This document shows, piece after piece, positions 29,109-38,348 of a DNA stretch of 50,991 nt. The stretch comes from Leptospira vanthielii serovar Holland str. Waz Holland = ATCC 700522 (GTDB lineage Bacteria > Spirochaetota > Leptospiria > Leptospirales > Leptospiraceae). The stretch spans positions 1 through 50,991 of the forward strand of contig NZ_AOGY02000037.1 of the NCBI RefSeq assembly GCF_000332455.1, read 5' to 3'. The translations under genes were made by a program, and so were the position numbers. The stretch's first letter is position 1. Every line of letters begins with the position of its first letter. The notes beneath the pieces are model-generated. The model worked only from the letters and a program-made list of their open reading frames with translations. It had not been told where the DNA came from and searched no databases.

Positions 29109-30223
29109 TGTTTTCTATTTTTAAAGAAAGATCGAAAGACTCTGGATCTTACGCAAGAACTGGAACTCTTTTACTTAACGGAGTTCAAATTGAGACTCCT
29201 ATTTTTATGCCTGTGGGAACAAGAGGGAGTATCAAATCTCTCTCTTCCTCGGATATTGATGAATTAGGTTATAATTTAATCCTTGCCAATACTTATCATT
29301 TATATCTAAAACCCGGCAAAGAAGTATTAGATCATTTTCATGGTCTAAAAAATTTCATGTCTTACAAACGAGCCTTACTGACAGACTCGGGTGGGTTTCA
29401 GGTCTTTAGCCTAGCTAGTCTTTTTAAATTCGAAGAGGATGGAGTTCGGTTTCAGTCCCATATTGATGGGAGCCATCATAAATTCACTCCTGCTTCTGTG
29501 ATTGATATGCAACGTTCGATTGGATCTGATATTATGATGGTCCTCGACGATTGTGCGCCTTATGGAAGTGACCTCAAACGATTAGAACTCGCGCTGGACA
29601 GAACACACCGCTGGGCCAAAGAATCTTATGAATATTGGATGGAAAGGCCTAATGGCCAAAATGTATTTCCCATAGTCCAAGGAGGGGTCAATGAATCCCT
29701 TAGAAAACGAAGTTTAGATACATTACAAAATATAAATTTTCCAGGAATTGCCATTGGCGGACTCAGTGTAGGGGAGCCGAGGCCAGAATACATTCGCATT
29801 TTAGAATGTATGGCACCTTATTTCGACCAGGCGCGTCCTCGTTATCTAATGGGTGTAGGAACCGTTGTGGACATTCTGGAAGGTGTAAAGAATGGTGTCG
29901 ACATGTTTGACTGTGTATTGCCAACAAGGAACGCTAGAAATGGCCAAGTGTTCACCTCTTTTGGCAAACTCAACTTAAGGAATGAAGTCCATCGATTGGC
30001 AGATGGTCCCATTGACCCCGAATGTGGGTGTAAGGTTTGTAAAACATATAGCCTTGGCTACATTCGCCACTTACATAAGGTGAAGGAATTGACTGCTTTC
30101 TCACTCTCAACGTATCACAACTTATATTTTATGCAAAGCTTCATGGAAAGGATGCGAAAGGCCATAGAAATAGGCAATTTTAAGGGTTTTTATGACCATT
30201 GGAAAAATTTGTTTGGTAGCTAA
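29108..30223 (+). CDS. tgt: tRNA-guanine transglycosylase (Tgt)
   Basis: A 371-residue enzyme that swaps guanine-34 of GUN-anticodon tRNAs for the queuosine precursor preQ1. Catalytic Asp93 lies in [11 protein letters not shown] and the nucleophile Asp268 in [16 protein letters not shown]. The zinc site is complete: Cys306, Cys308 and Cys311 in CGCKVC and His337 in STYHNLYFM, with spacing identical to the family. It starts at a GTG overlapping the fur stop. The protein length is normal. Other queuosine genes are not in the window. Confidence 0.96.
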   Translation: MFSIFKERSKDSGSYARTGTLLLNGVQIETPIFMPVGTRGSIKSLSSSDIDELGYNLILANTYHLYLKPGKEVLDHFHGLKNFMSYKRALLTDSGGFQVFSLASLFKFEEDGVRFQSHIDGSHHKFTPASVIDMQRSIGSDIMMVLDDCAPYGSDLKRLELALDRTHRWAKESYEYWMERPNGQNVFPIVQGGVNESLRKRSLDTLQNINFPGIAIGGLSVGEPRPEYIRILECMAPYFDQARPRYLMGVGTVVDILEGVKNGVDMFDCVLPTRNARNGQVFTSFGKLNLRNEVHRLADGPIDPECGCKVCKTYSLGYIRHLHKVKELTAFSLSTYHNLYFMQSFMERMRKAIEIGNFKGFYDHWKNLFGS

Positions 30224-30233
30224 AATTATTAGG

Positions 30234-30262
30234 TTGACGTATCTCTTTTTTTTGAATGCAAT
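30234..30262 (+). promoter_or_regulatory. Candidate promoter of the STAS gene
   Basis: TTGACG (30234-30239) and TGCAAT (30257-30262) are separated by 17 bases in the 93-bp gap between tgt and the STAS gene. The -10 match is only four of six, so the call is tentative. Confidence 0.4.
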
Positions 30263-30316
30263 TGTACCGTCATTTCTACATTGATTGTAGCTTCATTGAG
30301 GAGTCTCTAGACACAC

Positions 30317-30652
30317 ATGGAAATCACCAGAAGGGAAAAAGATAAAATCGTAGTCCTCGATATTAACGGGGAAATCGACCTTTATAACGCGCCTGAGATC
30401 AAGGATGTAATCGCCAAATTGATCGAAGAACAAAAGTATTGCATCGTCATCAATCTCGAGAAGGTTTCCTACATCGACTCTTCCGGAATTGGAGCTTTAA
30501 TTTCAAGTTTGTCCAACTTGAAGAAATACCAAGGTGGGCTTAAAATCATCAACGTGGCTGGTTCGGTTCGTAAAGTATTTGAACTCACAAAGTTGACTTC
30601 ATTTTTTGAAATTTTTGACAGCGAAGACGAAGCCGTCACTGCTTTTAAGTAA
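30317..30652 (+). CDS. STAS-domain anti-sigma factor antagonist
   Basis: A 111-residue SpoIIAA/RsbV-like protein. The fold is evident from VVLDINGEIDLYNAPEIKDVI and INLEKVSYIDSSGIGALISSL. Ser55, the first serine of IDSSG, aligns with the residue phosphorylated in RsbV. Unphosphorylated antagonists bind the anti-sigma kinase and release the sigma factor. Candidates for both the kinase (2900) and the phosphatase (11494) are encoded elsewhere in this window, but pairing is unproved. GAGGAG lies upstream at rather long spacing. A small hairpin (30658-30675) follows the gene. Confidence 0.9.
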   Translation: MEITRREKDKIVVLDINGEIDLYNAPEIKDVIAKLIEEQKYCIVINLEKVSYIDSSGIGALISSLSNLKKYQGGLKIINVAGSVRKVFELTKLTSFFEIFDSEDEAVTAFK

Positions 30653-30657
30653 AAGGG

Positions 30658-30675
30658 GAAGCGTATTTGCGCTTC
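30658..30675 (+). terminator. Weak hairpin after the STAS gene
   Basis: GAAGCG and CGCTTC form a six-base stem around TATTTG, extendable with G-U pairs, but no T-run follows. It may attenuate or process the transcript before the LysM lipoprotein gene. Confidence 0.35.
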
Positions 30676-30715
30676 TCTCTTACAAACCCCCCGAAGAAAA
30701 ATTAAGGAGCTTGTT

Positions 30716-32128
30716 ATGTTAAGAAAGGAAAAGACAGCAGTCTTTCTCTCTGGATTGGTATTGTTCTCTATCGGATTTGTTAATTGTGCACAAGAACTTC
30801 CAGTGAAAGAACTTGCGCTTGCAAAATCTCAAGTAGAAAGAGCAGAAAGACTTTCTGCAGAAGAATATGCTCCGGAAGAATTTTCCGAAGCAAAAAGAAG
30901 TTTAATTTCTGCGAATGAATTTGCTTCTGAAGAAAAAGCATCTGACTCCAAAAAGAGTGCGGACTATGCTATTTCTAAAGCTTATGATGCTTTGGAAAAA
31001 ACTCTACCGAAACTTGCTGCTAAATCTCGCGAAGAAGCAGTAACGGCCATTGATGCTGCGGACGAAGCGTACGCTTCTGAATACACTCCTGAAGAATTTA
31101 AAAAAGCGGTTACGGCTCGTGATGCTGGGGAAACAAAGTTAGCACAAGCGGATGCTAGCCTTGCGTCCTATTTACGTGAAGACAAAGACGAAACAGCAAA
31201 AGAATTAAAACGGACCGTTGCCTTACAAGAATATGAAGATGCACACAATAATTTTGTAGAAGCGGCTAAAATCAGCCAAGATGCAAAGAAGGTTGCTTTG
31301 GACCGTTCAGGTTTTGTTCGCCAATCTGCTGATGAAGTGGATGCCGTATTAGAAAAAGCCTATACTTATTCTAAAGGGGGAAACCCTGCTATTGATGAAG
31401 AGAAAGCTCGTATAGCTTCTGCACGTGAAGACATTGCCGCTGGTCGTTTGAAAACTGCTGACGAAAAGATCAAAGCCGCAAGTTTGGCTTCAGCTTCTTT
31501 GTTACAAGCTTCTGTAAAAGACCATGCAAAAAATCGCAACTTGCAAGCTCGTGAAGTTGTAGAGGATGCAAACGCTCGTTTTGGTGAATTGAACGCTGAA
31601 ACTTTTTTGAAATCTAATGCAAAAGAATCCTACGCAAGTACTCAAGAAAACCTTGGTGCTTCCAACGAATCTCTTCAAGCTTCAGGTAATCTTTTAGAAC
31701 AAGAAAAATTTGATGATTCCATTGCTCAGTCGGAAGAAGCCATTCGTTTGGCAGAAATCTCTATTGACCAGGTCGAAACTTTGAAAGGGAAAACTACTGT
31801 TGCGAAAAAAGACCGCGCAGCTGTAGAAACGCAAGCTGACAACACTACAAAGACAACGACAACAGAGACAGACGGTGATAAAACATCTTCTTCTCAAATA
31901 GAGGAACTTACTGGCGGTTGGAAAAGATACACTGTAGAAAAGTCAAACCCTGCAGATTGCCTTTGGAGAATTGCTGATAGAGAAGATATCTATAACGACG
32001 CAAAACTTTGGCCAAGGATTTTTGAAGCAAATCGTAAATCGATTCGTAACAAAAATTTGATTTATCCAAAACAAAAATTGAATATCCCTCCGAAAACTGG
32101 GAAAATCGGAAAAGCACCTAAACAATAA
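30716..32128 (+). CDS. LysM-domain lipoprotein with helical repeats
   Basis: A 470-residue lipoprotein. The signal peptide ends in SIGFVNC, a Leptospira-type lipobox. Most of the mature chain is alanine- and glutamate-rich helix with two related copies of a Y-(A/T)-PEEF motif (EEYAPEEFSEAKRS and SEYTPEEFKKAVTA), probably DUF4398-like coiled coils. A threonine-rich linker (ETQADNTTKTTTTETDGD) leads to a C-terminal LysM-like domain (YTVEKSNPADCLWRIAD ... LIYPKQKLNIPP) expected to bind peptidoglycan. It would thus tie the outer or inner membrane to the wall. AAGGAG precedes the ATG. A strong pair of hairpins follows. Confidence 0.85.
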   Translation: MLRKEKTAVFLSGLVLFSIGFVNCAQELPVKELALAKSQVERAERLSAEEYAPEEFSEAKRSLISANEFASEEKASDSKKSADYAISKAYDALEKTLPKLAAKSREEAVTAIDAADEAYASEYTPEEFKKAVTARDAGETKLAQADASLASYLREDKDETAKELKRTVALQEYEDAHNNFVEAAKISQDAKKVALDRSGFVRQSADEVDAVLEKAYTYSKGGNPAIDEEKARIASAREDIAAGRLKTADEKIKAASLASASLLQASVKDHAKNRNLQAREVVEDANARFGELNAETFLKSNAKESYASTQENLGASNESLQASGNLLEQEKFDDSIAQSEEAIRLAEISIDQVETLKGKTTVAKKDRAAVETQADNTTKTTTTETDGDKTSSSQIEELTGGWKRYTVEKSNPADCLWRIADREDIYNDAKLWPRIFEANRKSIRNKNLIYPKQKLNIPPKTGKIGKAPKQ

Positions 32129-32142
32129 ACAATGTTTAGGTG
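32115..32142 (+). repeat. Hairpin spanning the LysM gene stop codon
   Basis: CACCTAAACA (32115-32124) and TGTTTAGGTG (32133-32142) pair perfectly over ten bases around an eight-base loop that includes the stop codon. It precedes the terminator and could stabilise the mRNA end. Confidence 0.55.
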
Positions 32143-32150
32143 ATCTGAAA

Positions 32151-32180
32151 AAAAAGCTGTCGTAACGACAGCTTTTTTTT
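32151..32180 (+). terminator. Rho-independent terminator after the LysM gene
   Basis: AAAAAGCTGTCG and CGACAGCTTTTT pair perfectly around TAA, followed by further T residues. It is A-rich on the other side, so it could act in both directions. It separates the LysM lipoprotein from nadC. Confidence 0.92.
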
Positions 32181-32200
32181 TGTCTAAAGAATAGGATAAC

Positions 32201-33064
32201 ATGATAAGAGGATACACGACACCTGTTACGGAAATTTCGGAAAAAGACTTTGACGCACTTGTGACACTAGCGTTAGAAGAAGACCTACCTGCGGGTGATA
32301 TCACAACTGATTCTCTTTTCCGTTCTGATGAATTTTGTAAGGCAGAGCTCCTGGCAAAAGAGGATGGTATCTTGTGTGGCCTTGCCGTTTTACCATGCCT
32401 CATTCGGAAAACGAATGCTAACGTGGTATGGAAACCCATCCTTATCGATGGTGCCACACTTTCCAAGGGCACAGTCATTGGCAAATTAGAGGGTTCTCTT
32501 GTTTCCGTTTTAAAAATGGAACGAATCCTTTTAAATTTTATCCAATACCTTTCAGGTATTGCAACAAACGCAAGTAAGGTGGCAAATGAATTTCCGAATC
32601 TTTTGGTTTTAGATACCAGGAAAACTCTGCCAGGTTATAGAAAACTAGCTAAGTATGCAGTATACACTGGTGGAGGGGCTAATCACCGATTGAATTTGTC
32701 TGAAATGGCAATGCTTAAAGATAACCATGTAGCAAAAGCAGGATCTATACAAACTGCTGTGCAAATTGTTCGAAATGCTAATCCGGATAAAAAAATAGAA
32801 CTAGAAATCGATGGTCTATCGCAGCTTGATGAAGCTATGAATTCAAATCCTGATATTATTTTGTTAGATAATTTTTCTGATTCTGATACAGAAAAAGCAA
32901 TAGAACGAATCAAAGGAAATTCTCCTCAGATTCGTATAGAATGTTCGGGTGGGATTACGCCAGAAAAGTTAAAATTCCTCTCTAGGTTCCAAGATATCGG
33001 TGTGAGTATGGGTTATTTAACACATACAGTAAAGTTTTTAGATATAAGTTTGGATATCAAATAA
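32201..33064 (+). CDS. nadC: Nicotinate-nucleotide pyrophosphorylase (carboxylating)
   Basis: A 287-residue quinolinate phosphoribosyltransferase of de novo NAD synthesis. Key stretches are TRKTLPGYRKLAKYAVYTGGG and NHRLNLSEMAMLKDNHV, which bind quinolinate and PRPP; ECSGGITPEKL forms part of the phosphate site. The start follows AATAGGATAAC. The stop overlaps the ATG of rel by one base, so the two genes are coupled. No nadA or nadB lies in the window. Length and motifs are normal. Confidence 0.95.
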   Translation: MIRGYTTPVTEISEKDFDALVTLALEEDLPAGDITTDSLFRSDEFCKAELLAKEDGILCGLAVLPCLIRKTNANVVWKPILIDGATLSKGTVIGKLEGSLVSVLKMERILLNFIQYLSGIATNASKVANEFPNLLVLDTRKTLPGYRKLAKYAVYTGGGANHRLNLSEMAMLKDNHVAKAGSIQTAVQIVRNANPDKKIELEIDGLSQLDEAMNSNPDIILLDNFSDSDTEKAIERIKGNSPQIRIECSGGITPEKLKFLSRFQDIGVSMGYLTHTVKFLDISLDIK

Positions 33065-35118
33065 TGGGATTGTACCAAGACATTAAAGATAAACAGGAGT
33101 TATTCGATGCTGTCCATAAAAGACTGGGTCCAGAAAAAGCCAGTTTTATAGAAAAAGCTTACAATGTTGCGGACAAAATGCATACGGGGCAAAAAAGATT
33201 ATCGGGAGAGCCTTATATCATCCATCCAATGAATGTAGCTTCCGTACTCGATGAACTGGGTTTGGATGAAAGAGCCATTGCTGCCGGTCTTTTGCATGAT
33301 GTGGTAGAAGATACTAGTTACAGCAAAGAAGAAATGGCTCGTGAGTTTGGTGAAGATATTGCCGCACTTGTCGAAGGTGTGACTAAAATTTCTGAAATCA
33401 AATCGCAATCGAAAGAAACAGAAGCCGCAGAGAATATTCGCAAGATGTTACTGGCAACAATCAAAGATGTGCGGGTGATGTTAATTAAATTAGCTGATAA
33501 AACACATAACGTCCGAACCTTAAAATTCCAACCGGAAGAAAAACAAAAACGAATCGCCAAAGAAGTTTTATCGTTGTACGCACCCATTGCGGGTAGACTT
33601 GGTGTTTATAAAGTAAAGTTTGAGTTGGAAGATTTGGCTTTCCAATCTCTACACCCTGAAGAATACCAAGAAATTAAAAAACGTGTCTCTGCCAAAAAAT
33701 CAGAACGTGATGAATACATTGAAAAAATAAAAATTATCCTTAAACAAAGGTTAGCAGAAATTAGTATTGATGCTCGTCTTGATGGTCGGGCAAAACATTT
33801 TTATTCCATTTATCGAAAGATGGTGACAAAGGAAAAATCTTTTTCAGAGATCTTTGACCTTCGCGCACTTCGGATCATCACAAATGAAATTAAGGATTGT
33901 TATGGAGTTCTTGGGATTGTTCATACACTTTGGACACCGATTCCTGGCAGATTTAAAGATTATATCGCAACACCCAAAACGAATTTATACCAATCCTTAC
34001 ATACAACTGTTTTTGGTCCCGATGGTCGACCGATGGAAGTACAAATTCGAACCAAAGATATGAATGCCATTGCTGAAAATGGTGTGGCTGCTCACTGGGC
34101 CTATAAGGAATCCACAAATCTATCGAAAACTTCAGTCATTCTGCAGAACGGTGTAGAAAATGCCTTCCGAATGAAATGGTTAGAGATTCTAAAATCTTGG
34201 CAAGACCCAAGCCTTGATTCGAAAGAATTTATGGAAGAACTACAATATGATCTCCATGAAGATGAGGTTTTTGTTTTTACCCCCAAAGGTGAGATCATCG
34301 AGATGCCAAAAGGTGCCACTGTACTCGATTATGCTTTCCGAATTCATACTGATGTGGGACTTCATGCTCGAGGTGGGAAGGTGAATGGACGAATGGTTAC
34401 ACTTCGTACGGAACTGAAGTCTGGCGACCAGGTTGAGATCATCACTGAAAAAAGTTCTAAACCCTCACCTATTTGGTTACGAATTGTCAAAACATCTGGC
34501 GCAAGACAGAAGTTACGTGCTTATTTTAGAAAATTACAAGAAGACTCACAAAGAGAAACGATTGGTTCTGTATTGGAAACATCAACACATGCGATAGATG
34601 AAAATACAATTAAAGAAATCAAAAAAGTAAAAATCAAAAAACCTCACAAGGCGCACCCACACCAAGAAGAGTCCAAAGAGTTTGGTATCTCGGTTGCCGG
34701 CTGGAATGATGTGCCTGTTAGAGTAGCTTCTTGTTGTACGCCCATCCCTGGGGATGAGATTATTGGTTTTATTACCCGAGGAAGGGGAGTGAGTGTTCAT
34801 AAAAAAGATTGTACGACCGCAACCAAACAACTCGAGTGGATGAAAACCATTCCTGTTCGTTGGGAGGGACCAGGGGAACCGATCCCGATTCAAATCGAAG
34901 TGCGAGCCAAAGATGTGCAAGGAATCTATTTATCAATGGTGGAATCCATTTCTAGTACAGAAACAAATATTTTGGAAGCAGGGGCATCTTCTCATCCCAA
35001 TGGAACTCTGACCGCCAAATTTATGTTAGAAGTAGATCATTTAGACCAGTTGAAGGAAATTCTGGAAAACTTACGAATGATCCAGGGTGTTGTTTTTGCT
35101 GAGCGAGTTAAAAAATAA
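33064..35118 (+). CDS. rel: Bifunctional (p)ppGpp synthetase/hydrolase Rel
   Basis: A 684-residue long RSH enzyme of the stringent response. The hydrolase HD domain is intact: His54, His78-Asp79 in LLHDVVEDT (with Glu82, Asp83). The synthetase domain includes GRAKHFYSIYRKM, FDLRALRII and GRFKDYIATPKTNLYQSLHTTV; its RFKD matches the RxKD motif of bifunctional enzymes. A TGS domain (VFVFTPKGEIIEMPKGATVLDYAF) and a C-terminal ACT domain (about 615-684) follow, with a Zn-finger-like segment containing VASCCTPIPGDEI and HKKDC between them. It should both make and degrade the alarmone. It overlaps nadC by one base and converges on the amylase gene. Confidence 0.95.
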   Translation: MGLYQDIKDKQELFDAVHKRLGPEKASFIEKAYNVADKMHTGQKRLSGEPYIIHPMNVASVLDELGLDERAIAAGLLHDVVEDTSYSKEEMAREFGEDIAALVEGVTKISEIKSQSKETEAAENIRKMLLATIKDVRVMLIKLADKTHNVRTLKFQPEEKQKRIAKEVLSLYAPIAGRLGVYKVKFELEDLAFQSLHPEEYQEIKKRVSAKKSERDEYIEKIKIILKQRLAEISIDARLDGRAKHFYSIYRKMVTKEKSFSEIFDLRALRIITNEIKDCYGVLGIVHTLWTPIPGRFKDYIATPKTNLYQSLHTTVFGPDGRPMEVQIRTKDMNAIAENGVAAHWAYKESTNLSKTSVILQNGVENAFRMKWLEILKSWQDPSLDSKEFMEELQYDLHEDEVFVFTPKGEIIEMPKGATVLDYAFRIHTDVGLHARGGKVNGRMVTLRTELKSGDQVEIITEKSSKPSPIWLRIVKTSGARQKLRAYFRKLQEDSQRETIGSVLETSTHAIDENTIKEIKKVKIKKPHKAHPHQEESKEFGISVAGWNDVPVRVASCCTPIPGDEIIGFITRGRGVSVHKKDCTTATKQLEWMKTIPVRWEGPGEPIPIQIEVRAKDVQGIYLSMVESISSTETNILEAGASSHPNGTLTAKFMLEVDHLDQLKEILENLRMIQGVVFAERVKK

Positions 35119-36499
35119 ACCATTGCACCTGGTTTGGTGCCAGTTTGAAGTATATTCCTTTCTCCGACTTCGTTTGCGGATAAGTGTTCCCTGTCACTAT
35201 ATCTGTTAAACTTGGTTTGAATTGGATTCCTTCTTGGAATGAAATCCAACCTGATACTTCCGCAGTTTGTTCATTCCAAAGAAAAAGCTCTGTAACCTTT
35301 TCTGTTTCGATGGATTTAACAAAAACAGAACGGCCATTGTATTCTTTGTAATCTGGCCAGAAAACCAAACTATTCGCTTGTCTTTTGGCGGTTACGACAA
35401 ACGCCCGATCATAAAACTCTTTAGAACTGAGATCCGTTTCTTCATCGTCTGTATGGATCATTTGGACAGGAATTTTTTGGGTGGATCCCACCTCTTGTCC
35501 GGCATGGAATAATAGAATACATTCGGTAGCACAAAGAAGGCTAAAATAAGCGTGGGAGTTGTCACCAAATTGATGTTTGGCTCTTTCTTCGTCATGGTTT
35601 TCTAAAAATCGAATTTTTTTTAGTCCAGAATTTTGTCGTAAGTTTTGGGAAATGAAGTTGAAGTTTTGATTTTTGAAGGCATCATACATAGACTTATCGT
35701 AACTAGCATCAAATCCTAAATTGAGGAGTCTATCCTCCATTTCCCAATAGGCTTCCGCGTAGAATTTAAAATCGGGATACTCTTCTCGAACGGATTGAAT
35801 CACACGACTCCAATCATAAAAAGATTTTTTTCCATGGGTTTTTTCAAAAACATCTGGAAGAAGTAACATCGCCATATCACAGCGAACACCATCACTCTGT
35901 TTGGCGATACTTTTTAGTATCTCTATGTGTTTTTTCTCTACATTCGGGTTTGAAAAATCCCATTGGATGGTATCGGTCCAACCATCAAAGTAAGGATCTC
36001 TTCCATGTACGTATACGTTTCCGTTTTGATGTAAAAAAGAATTTTTAAGGGAAACCGATTCACTTGCGATTAAAAAAAGATCAGGATTGGAATCAACAAG
36101 AGGGGAATCAATGGCTATATGGTTTGGCACAAAGTCTAGGATAAGTTTTTTTCCCAATCGTTTTAGGTTTGTATGAAGGTCTGTTAAGTCCTTCTCTTTT
36201 GAAACAAGGGCGTCAGGTAAATATTCGAAAATAGCATAGGGCGATCCGTAAATATCTTCTAACTCGAGGTTTTGTTTTACGGAATGGTAGTTGGATTGGA
36301 GTTCCGGCATGGTTTGTGCGATGAACCTAGATTTGGGGCTATTTTTCCAGACTCCCATGAACCAAATTTCATCGGCCCAAAGAAAGGATGGGGATTTTTT
36401 TAGGTCAAGGATCAGAGATTCGAGTGGTTCCTTCATTTTTGCACAAAAAAGCCTTGAGCCTATCTCGTACAAATGGATTTGATGGAAGGGATGTTTCAT
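35108..36499 (-). CDS. GH13 alpha-amylase-family protein
   Basis: A glycoside hydrolase of about 463 residues. It begins at the ATG at 36499 (an in-frame TTG at 36511 adds only four residues). The domain opens with HLYEIGSRLF and WADEIWFMGVWKNSP, as in a subgroup of bacterial alpha-amylases. Catalytic residues are visible: nucleophile Asp in GVRCDMAML, acid/base Glu in FYAEAYWE and transition-state Asp in FLENHDEERA. There is no signal peptide, so action is cytoplasmic, perhaps on storage glucan. A C-terminal beta domain ends the chain. It overlaps rel by 11 bases at its 3' end and its 5' end overlaps the divergent binding-protein gene. Confidence 0.85.
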   Translation of the reverse strand: MKHPFHQIHLYEIGSRLFCAKMKEPLESLILDLKKSPSFLWADEIWFMGVWKNSPKSRFIAQTMPELQSNYHSVKQNLELEDIYGSPYAIFEYLPDALVSKEKDLTDLHTNLKRLGKKLILDFVPNHIAIDSPLVDSNPDLFLIASESVSLKNSFLHQNGNVYVHGRDPYFDGWTDTIQWDFSNPNVEKKHIEILKSIAKQSDGVRCDMAMLLLPDVFEKTHGKKSFYDWSRVIQSVREEYPDFKFYAEAYWEMEDRLLNLGFDASYDKSMYDAFKNQNFNFISQNLRQNSGLKKIRFLENHDEERAKHQFGDNSHAYFSLLCATECILLFHAGQEVGSTQKIPVQMIHTDDEETDLSSKEFYDRAFVVTAKRQANSLVFWPDYKEYNGRSVFVKSIETEKVTELFLWNEQTAEVSGWISFQEGIQFKPSLTDIVTGNTYPQTKSEKGIYFKLAPNQVQWFIF

Positions 36500-38338
36500 A
36501 ACAAAGTTCAATTACTCAAGTATAGTTCCTCCTTGCGCAAGTTCCTTTTGGTTGGTTTGACAGGACTTTTGTCAATGCTCCTTACCTTAAATTGTTCTGA
36601 AGAAGATACAAAAGAACCATTATCTAAGGTCAATGACATTCCTTGGCAGGGAGATTTGGCTTCCATTCCAAATGCTCTGCGTGTGAAAAATCCTGTCGCA
36701 GATCCAAAAGCAAAGAAAGGAGGAAAGATCCGAGTTTATTCTCATCAGTTCCCTAAATCTTTAAATTATTATTTAGATCAGTTTACCACAACGGCACGTA
36801 TCTTTACCAGTTTATATGAACCTCTCACTGGTTATCATCCCCTCACCTTAGAAACCATTCCCCATTTAGCAAGGGAATGGAAAATCTCACCTGACAAAAA
36901 GAAATTTACATTTTATCTAGATCCGAACGCTCGTTGGTCTGACGGAAAATCTGTAACGGCAGATGATGTTATCTTTACTTATGACACCATCATGAATCCC
37001 AAAAATGGAACCGCCGTTTTTCGTGTCTCTTTATCAAGATTCTTAAAACCAGTGAAATTGGATGACCTAACAGTTGTATTCGAGGCGAAGGAAGTGCATT
37101 GGAATAACTTCAATGATGTAGCTTCTTCCATTTTTATCCTTCCGAAACACCATTTTGAGGGGAAAGATTTTAACAAAGAAAATATGGAATTTCCTGTAGT
37201 CTCTGGCCCCTACAAAATTACCGAAGTAAAAAAGAATCGTTATATCAAACTCGAAAGAAGAGGGGACTGGTGGCAAAGAGCCTATCCTTTCAATGAAGGT
37301 CGTAATAACTTCGATCAAATCGTCTACAAAGTATATAACGAAGAAGCAGTAGCACTCCAAGCATTTAAAAAAGGAGACATTGATATCTATCCTGTTTATT
37401 CCGCTTTTGTTTGGGTAGAAGAAGCGAAAGGTGAACCATTTGATAAAAATTGGATCGCCAAACAAAGGATATTTAATTTAAAACCCATTGGATTTCAAGG
37501 TTGGGCCATGAATTCAAGACGTTCTATTTTCTCTGACAAACGTGTGAGAGAAGCAATGAACTTACTTGTGGATCGGAAACTCATGATCGACAAACTAGCG
37601 TATGGTGAGTATGATCCCACAAATAGTTATTATCCAGATTTTTATTTAGGTGGAGAAAAAAATCCAAACCAACCTACTGAGTTTAATATTGAAAAAGCAA
37701 GGAAACTACTTGCAGAAGCGGGTTGGAAACCAAACGCCGAAGGAATTTTGGAGAAGGATGGAAAACCATTCCAATTTTCTATTTTAGATCGTGATAAAAA
37801 AACGGAAAAGTATTTCACTGTATTTCTTGAGAAAGCAAAAGAAGTGGGAATTCGTGCATCAATTGATACTTTAGATTTGGCTGCTTGGAGTGAAAGAGTT
37901 GATAAGTATGATTTTGATATGACATGGGCCGCTTGGGGATCGGGAATTTTTAAAGATCCAGAATCGCAATGGTTATCCAAATATGCAGACGAAGCCGGAC
38001 AACCAAACTTACCTGGTCTTAAAATGGCGGAAGTGGACAAACTCATCGAAAAACAAAAAACAGAATTTTCTGTCGCCAAAAGAAATGAAATCTTAAAACA
38101 AATCGATCGGATTGTTTATAAAGAATATCCTTATGTTTTGTTATGGCATTTACCAAGCACAAGACTTCTGTATTGGCAAAAATATGGAGTGCCTAGTCTT
38201 CCTCTCGGAAAGTATGGGGATGAAAGTTTTTCTTCTGACTACTGGTGGTACGATGAAGAAAAAGATAAAAATTTATCCGAGGCTTTGGCCAAAAAAGAAA
38301 AATTTACCGATTACGAAGCTGTGGTTCGTTGGAAGTAG
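36473..38338 (+). CDS. Oligopeptide-type ABC transporter substrate-binding lipoprotein
   Basis: A solute-binding protein family 5 member of up to 621 residues. The signal region LLSMLLTLNC ends in a lipobox. The family signature is clear: KKGGKIRVYSHQFPKSLNYY, WKISPDKKKFTFYLDPNARWSDGKSVTADDVIFTYDTI, SGPYKITEVKKNRYIKLERR and REAMNLLVDRKLMIDKLAYG. It resembles peptide or microcin C-type (YejA-like) binding proteins. The start is uncertain: ATGs at 36473, 36482 and 36491 and a TTG at 36533 (which gives the tightest signal peptide) are possible, none with a good ribosome-binding site. No permease genes accompany it. The kinase-like gene starts 10 bp downstream. Confidence 0.88.
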   Translation: MDLMEGMFHNKVQLLKYSSSLRKFLLVGLTGLLSMLLTLNCSEEDTKEPLSKVNDIPWQGDLASIPNALRVKNPVADPKAKKGGKIRVYSHQFPKSLNYYLDQFTTTARIFTSLYEPLTGYHPLTLETIPHLAREWKISPDKKKFTFYLDPNARWSDGKSVTADDVIFTYDTIMNPKNGTAVFRVSLSRFLKPVKLDDLTVVFEAKEVHWNNFNDVASSIFILPKHHFEGKDFNKENMEFPVVSGPYKITEVKKNRYIKLERRGDWWQRAYPFNEGRNNFDQIVYKVYNEEAVALQAFKKGDIDIYPVYSAFVWVEEAKGEPFDKNWIAKQRIFNLKPIGFQGWAMNSRRSIFSDKRVREAMNLLVDRKLMIDKLAYGEYDPTNSYYPDFYLGGEKNPNQPTEFNIEKARKLLAEAGWKPNAEGILEKDGKPFQFSILDRDKKTEKYFTVFLEKAKEVGIRASIDTLDLAAWSERVDKYDFDMTWAAWGSGIFKDPESQWLSKYADEAGQPNLPGLKMAEVDKLIEKQKTEFSVAKRNEILKQIDRIVYKEYPYVLLWHLPSTRLLYWQKYGVPSLPLGKYGDESFSSDYWWYDEEKDKNLSEALAKKEKFTDYEAVVRWK

Positions 38339-38348
38339 AAATTAAGTA

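Noticed and set aside
37642..38079. Open frame of 145 codons opposite the binding-protein gene
   Set aside because: Serine-rich shadow of a conserved coding sequence.
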